Source of the DNA: Bacteroidales bacterium
GTDB taxonomy: Bacteria; Bacteroidota; Bacteroidia; Bacteroidales; GCA-2748055
DNA: 64,000 bases
Reading direction: 5' to 3'
Assembly: GCA_029210725.1 (NCBI GenBank)
Contig: JARGFM010000001.1
Coordinates: 1-64,000, forward strand
Part shown: one piece after another, positions 61,901 through 64,000 of the stretch
How positions within the stretch are numbered: position 1 is the first letter of the stretch
How the letters are laid out: each line of letters starts with the position of its first letter
The notes under the pieces: generated by a model
Database searches by the model: none
What the model saw: the letters and a program-made list of their open reading frames with translations, nothing else
What the model was told of the DNA's origin: nothing
Program-made: the position numbers and the translations under genes

Positions 61901-62339
61901 AGACCTCGGCTTCCACGGCGGAGAACCAGAAGGAGTCGGAGAAGGTATAGGCCAGGGAACCCACCAGGGCAGCCCCAAATACAGTGATTCTGGCTACGGG
62001 GCCTGACTGTTCCTCTTTCTCAAAGAATTTCCGCACCAGGTGGGTCAGGGTCCAGAACAGGAACAGAATGGTAAAAGCGCTGGCCATGGCCGAAAGGATA
62101 TTCATGCTCACGGCCACCCTGGTCACATCTCCTCCGGCGAACAGGGTGAAAAAACGTCCGAGAATCATAAAGAAGGGGGCTCCCGGAGGGTGACCTACCT
62201 CCATCTTATAGGCGGTGGCAATAAACTCTCCACAGTCCCAGAAGCTGGCTGTGGGTTCCATAGTAAGAAGGTAGACAATCAGTGAGACCAGAAAGACGCC
62301 CCATCCGAGGATCAGGTTATATCGACGGAAATTTTCCAT
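58965..62339 (-). CDS. DUF2723 family membrane protein (glycosyltransferase-like)
   Basis: A 1124-residue protein. Its first 190 residues hold the DUF2723 domain: membrane helices and the segment TASFWDCGEFIATAYKMEVG followed by HPPGAPFF, the conserved acidic loop seen in protein O-mannosyltransferase-like enzymes. About a dozen helices extend to residue 610, with a soluble, partly TPR-like C-terminal domain to the end. A transfer of sugar from a lipid carrier to proteins is inferred from the fold of the family. A long plus-strand frame antisense to it (58962-61358) is a shadow. Confidence 0.85.
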   Translation of the reverse strand: MENFRRYNLILGWGVFLVSLIVYLLTMEPTASFWDCGEFIATAYKMEVGHPPGAPFFMILGRFFTLFAGGDVTRVAVSMNILSAMASAFTILFLFWTLTHLVRKFFEKEEQSGPVARITVFGAALVGSLAYTFSDSFWFSAVEAEVYSTSSLFTAVVFWAILKWENVADEPGANRWLILIAYLMGLSIGVHLLNLLAIPAIIMVYYFRKYTPTAKGVLAAMAVSVGILGVINYMLIPGLTAIAGKFELLFVNGLGLPFNSGVVVYVLLLFSGLIAGIYLTHKKGKVLWNTVLLGLFVIVIGYSSYAIIVIRSAANTPLDESNPDTVFSLLDYLNRDQYGDNPLVYGAYFNHRPTSIKESKPSYYKGEDKYFQVDKNREYVYDKSAKGVFPRMWSTQDRHANEYIYWGGMSEADLYDVQRDAEGNPMMNQFGTYSYDRNRAIGRPSFGQNMRFFFRYQVGYMYLRYFMWNFAGRQNDIQGHGELTKGNWISGIKFIDQARLGPQENLPSYIVDNKGNNKYYLLPLLLGLAGAFFHYKKHQKDFWVVGLLFVLTGFAILVYLNQYPIQPRERDYAYAASFYAFAIWIGIGVAGLIEWASGKKRSAVSAAALVLASLILVPGIMAKENWDDHDRSDRYTAPAFARNFLNSCLPGGIMFTNGDNDTFPLWYLQEVEGVRTDVRVVNLSYLTADWYIEQMKQTFYDTEALPIAMTREQYVQGERDFAYLVDNAGVLIKEKYEANRESYEEKTMGIYSDLLEVLEGSLLQQNHANDYKAIEALENNMDPLRLYSYMRTFNSEEIASRIQLDKGEMNALTARMESMIRRIDADYAPLKEAFAFMLGDDPRFQQGQYFIPAKKFVIPADSASLAPWVVPEKFRENQVDQVRFSISDQVLYKNLLTVMDLLGTNDWERPIYFSTTVPSDNYLNLDPYFVREGLALRVAPVEFGNLNYLGKVDTDDMYRKLMEEFDWGGLDTPGIYMDENNLRMTIHYRYAFSVLAGALTDEGRPDEAKEVLDRCMQRMPEENVPYNAGITPIIQGYFGVGDTATANRMVEKYEQKLESELDYYVLLSMKNKYRFAKTGNDFLAAVRDINQLRSMCLGYGEIEASRRLEEKLSRYGQEYDRLFR

Positions 62340-62422
62340 TCATTCGGTATGTGAAGATTAAAAAGTATACAAATATAAAACAATTATATGTTTGAGTCCA
62401 GTTGACCGGAGGAAGGGAAAAG

Positions 62423-62938
62423 TTAAAGATTCATAAGATAACGCCAGGGTTTGCTCTTCCAGGGTTCCCCGGCATAATCGATCCCAATCCTGGGGCCCGC
62501 CGTATAGGCGGGAGCCGATCCGCTTTCTTCGATCCAGATCCGGTCCGAATTTACCAGGTCCTCTCCGTAAAAATCCCGGTCCACCCCCAGCAGACGTGTA
62601 AGCCGTCCTGGTCCGACTGCCTCCCGGAGGCCCCGGAACAGGACTGCCTGGGGAGCACCCCGGGGGCCCGTAACCACATTCATCATCCAGTACATTCCAT
62701 AGATCAGATACATGTACAGATGGCCCCCTTCTCCAAACATCACGCTGGTTCTGGGAGTCATGCCCTTGCTGGCATGACAGGCCAGATCCTCTCCTCCCCG
62801 GTAAGCCTCGGTTTCAGAGATTACATAAATCGCTTTATGGCCATCCGGGCCCATCCTTACCAGGTGCTGACCCAGCAAAAGGGGTGCCACCTCCAGCACA
62901 TCCTGACTGTAAAATTCCCTGTCGAAGCGTCTACCCAT
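62423..62938 (-). CDS. DNA-3-methyladenine glycosylase (AAG/MPG family)
   Basis: A 171-residue base-excision repair enzyme that removes alkylated purines. ATG 62938 is chosen because the conserved start FDREFYSQDVLEVAPLLLGQ follows it; the longer frame runs into the upstream gene. The catalytic Glu lies in ISETEAYRGGEDLACHASKG, and the YGMYWMMNVV and AVLFRG segments are typical. It overlaps the end of the ligase-like gene by 8 bp. Confidence 0.93.
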   Translation of the reverse strand: MGRRFDREFYSQDVLEVAPLLLGQHLVRMGPDGHKAIYVISETEAYRGGEDLACHASKGMTPRTSVMFGEGGHLYMYLIYGMYWMMNVVTGPRGAPQAVLFRGLREAVGPGRLTRLLGVDRDFYGEDLVNSDRIWIEESGSAPAYTAGPRIGIDYAGEPWKSKPWRYLMNL

Positions 62939-64000
62939 CCTCTTCGGTGATCTTGCGTCGCAGCCAGGGGAAATCGGGGCCAAATATAAAAAGGGCATAG
63001 AAATAACCCGCAAAGGCAGCTCCGGTTGCTGTCTCCAGGGTGTCTTCACTCAGCATGGACAACAGGATCAGGACCAAAAAACCCATGGCCAGGAAAGAAC
63101 GCTGCCTGCCCCCCAGAAAGGGAGGGGCAATCAGTGCCAGAAGGCAGATGATCAAGCCCGGTATCCCGAAAGAGATCAGAAAAGTCAGGAACTGGTTGTG
63201 GGCTTTTCTTCTCCACTTTGGCTCCAGCGGCGATTGCACCGACTCATAGTATTCCCTGAACTCGTTCCACACATCCCCGTTCCCCACCCCAAACCAGAGA
63301 TGCTCCCGGGCAATATGCCAGCCGGCTTCCAGGTACAGACAGCGCTGCACCACCGACTTTTCATTGGGATCACCGCCCAGCCTGTAACGGTCAATCTCCC
63401 AGATCAACTCATAGATGCGGGGGTAGAGTTTCAGATGGTCCAGGTAAATATAATTGGCCGTACCGCCTTCAATGGCCCGTATCTCCGTTTCGGAAAGCTG
63501 TTTCAGACCAACGGCATCCTTGCGCAGTCCCCTGGAGCTGAGATACCTGATCAGGGTGGTCCGGACCGAATTTCCGTTGGCGGTCCTTCCCCGGTAATCC
63601 AGATCACTGAGCGTTTTCCAGTCCCGCTCAAGTTCTTTATCGCATATATGAATCCAGATGTAATGGCCGTTCTCCACATCCCGGCTTTCGGGCATGTGGA
63701 GATAACGATTCCCCTCCACGGTATGAGAATCGAGCTCCGCAACATCCAGTGCATCCGCAGAATAAAACCGGTTCACTGCCTGGCCCAGATAAATAATCGA
63801 GAACAGGGGTAAGAGGATCACCGGTACAAATGCCATAAAACGGATCGCCTGGTCGCGAATTTCAAAAACCAAACGGAGCAGAATTAAGAAAGCAAGTATA
63901 GAAGCAATGATCAGTCCTGATAGCGATTTCAGCAAAGCCAGAAACACAGGGAACCACAGCAGAGCCGCCAGGAAGAAGAACCCTTCGGCCCTTGAAACCG
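62931..64000 (-). CDS. O-antigen-ligase-like membrane protein, 3' part (cut by window end)
   Basis: The frame runs from the right edge to TAG at 62931-62933, about 355 residues. The GTG at 63945-63947 is only an internal codon, because hydrophobic membrane sequence (EGFFFLAALLWFPVFLALL) continues upstream. Two or three helices precede a large periplasmic loop with EHLWFGVGNGDVWNEF and KAHNQFLTFLISFGIPGL, the Wzy/WaaL-type pattern (H-x2-[FY]-L). Three helices close the protein. It probably joins polysaccharide or O-antigen units. Confidence 0.82.
   Translation of the reverse strand, partial: VSRAEGFFFLAALLWFPVFLALLKSLSGLIIASILAFLILLRLVFEIRDQAIRFMAFVPVILLPLFSIIYLGQAVNRFYSADALDVAELDSHTVEGNRYLHMPESRDVENGHYIWIHICDKELERDWKTLSDLDYRGRTANGNSVRTTLIRYLSSRGLRKDAVGLKQLSETEIRAIEGGTANYIYLDHLKLYPRIYELIWEIDRYRLGGDPNEKSVVQRCLYLEAGWHIAREHLWFGVGNGDVWNEFREYYESVQSPLEPKWRRKAHNQFLTFLISFGIPGLIICLLALIAPPFLGGRQRSFLAMGFLVLILLSMLSEDTLETATGAAFAGYFYALFIFGPDFPWLRRKITEEDG

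Noticed and set aside
62939-63049. Longer N-terminus for the 3-methyladenine glycosylase
   Set aside because: These codons lie within the 3' end of the ligase-like gene, and the family-conserved start follows ATG 62938.

Overview
The window looks like chromosomal DNA of a Bacteroidota bacterium, probably a Bacteroidales/Marinilabiliales relative. The signs are -7 promoter boxes of the TAnnTTTG type, type IX secretion (T9SS) C-terminal domains, SprB/SBBP and lamin-tail proteins, a large two-ATPase CoA-dehydratase activase, DUF2723/DUF6427/DUF4836-type proteins and a SiaB/SiaC-type switch. No taxonomic search was possible. Most of the window is dense, moderately GC-rich housekeeping sequence.

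Layout. 1-0.4 kb: 5' part of an IS982-type transposase, cut by the window edge. 0.5-10.9 kb: DUF4836-like lipoprotein, a lipoprotein-export-like ABC pair, rpsT, radC, folK, sppA, lpxK, a purine nucleoside phosphorylase and an MFS exporter. 10.9-18.0 kb: lamin-tail surface protein, asd, hflX, a lipoprotein and a TonB-type protein. 18.1-20.6 kb: tRNA-Ala(GGC) followed by a small insertion bracketed by a copy of the tRNA 3' half; it carries one TolB/TPR gene and two copies of a paired palindrome. 20.6-37.3 kb: T9SS cohesin/dockerin-like protein, radical SAM protein, peroxiredoxin, CoA activase, RNA methyltransferase, glycosyltransferase, sulfatase, membrane alpha/beta hydrolase, AlbA-like protein and a PurQ-like protein that has lost its catalytic Cys and His.

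37.4-48.7 kb: one long plus-strand signalling operon: CheR, HAMP-GAF-PAS sensor, GAF protein, GAF/PAS/PP2C phosphatase (SiaA-like), SiaB-like kinase, SiaC-like phosphoprotein, an ABCG-type transporter and two exported proteins. There is no diguanylate cyclase, so the transporter is the obvious candidate output. Three reading-frame lesions sit in this one operon and I saw none elsewhere.

48.7-55.0 kb: an AT-rich island with a lasso-peptide gene cluster: divergent cyclase (C), HPr-kinase-like tailoring kinase, sulfotransferase, RRE (B1), protease (B2) and an unannotated 44-aa precursor gene at 53437-53571. The predicted core is GGMVGGISESHYASPGEPS, with a Gly1-Glu9 ring and a C-terminal Ser suited to the kinase. 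No dedicated exporter is present, and a T9SS beta-propeller gene starts 10 nt downstream. The AT-rich composition ends inside that gene. A sulfotransferase next to a lasso kinase, on a Bacteroidota precursor, is the most promising new system here.

55.8-64 kb: host-like sequence again: purD, DUF6427 membrane protein, polysaccharide deacetylase, DUF2723 membrane protein, 3-methyladenine DNA glycosylase and the 3' part of an O-antigen-ligase-like gene running off the window.
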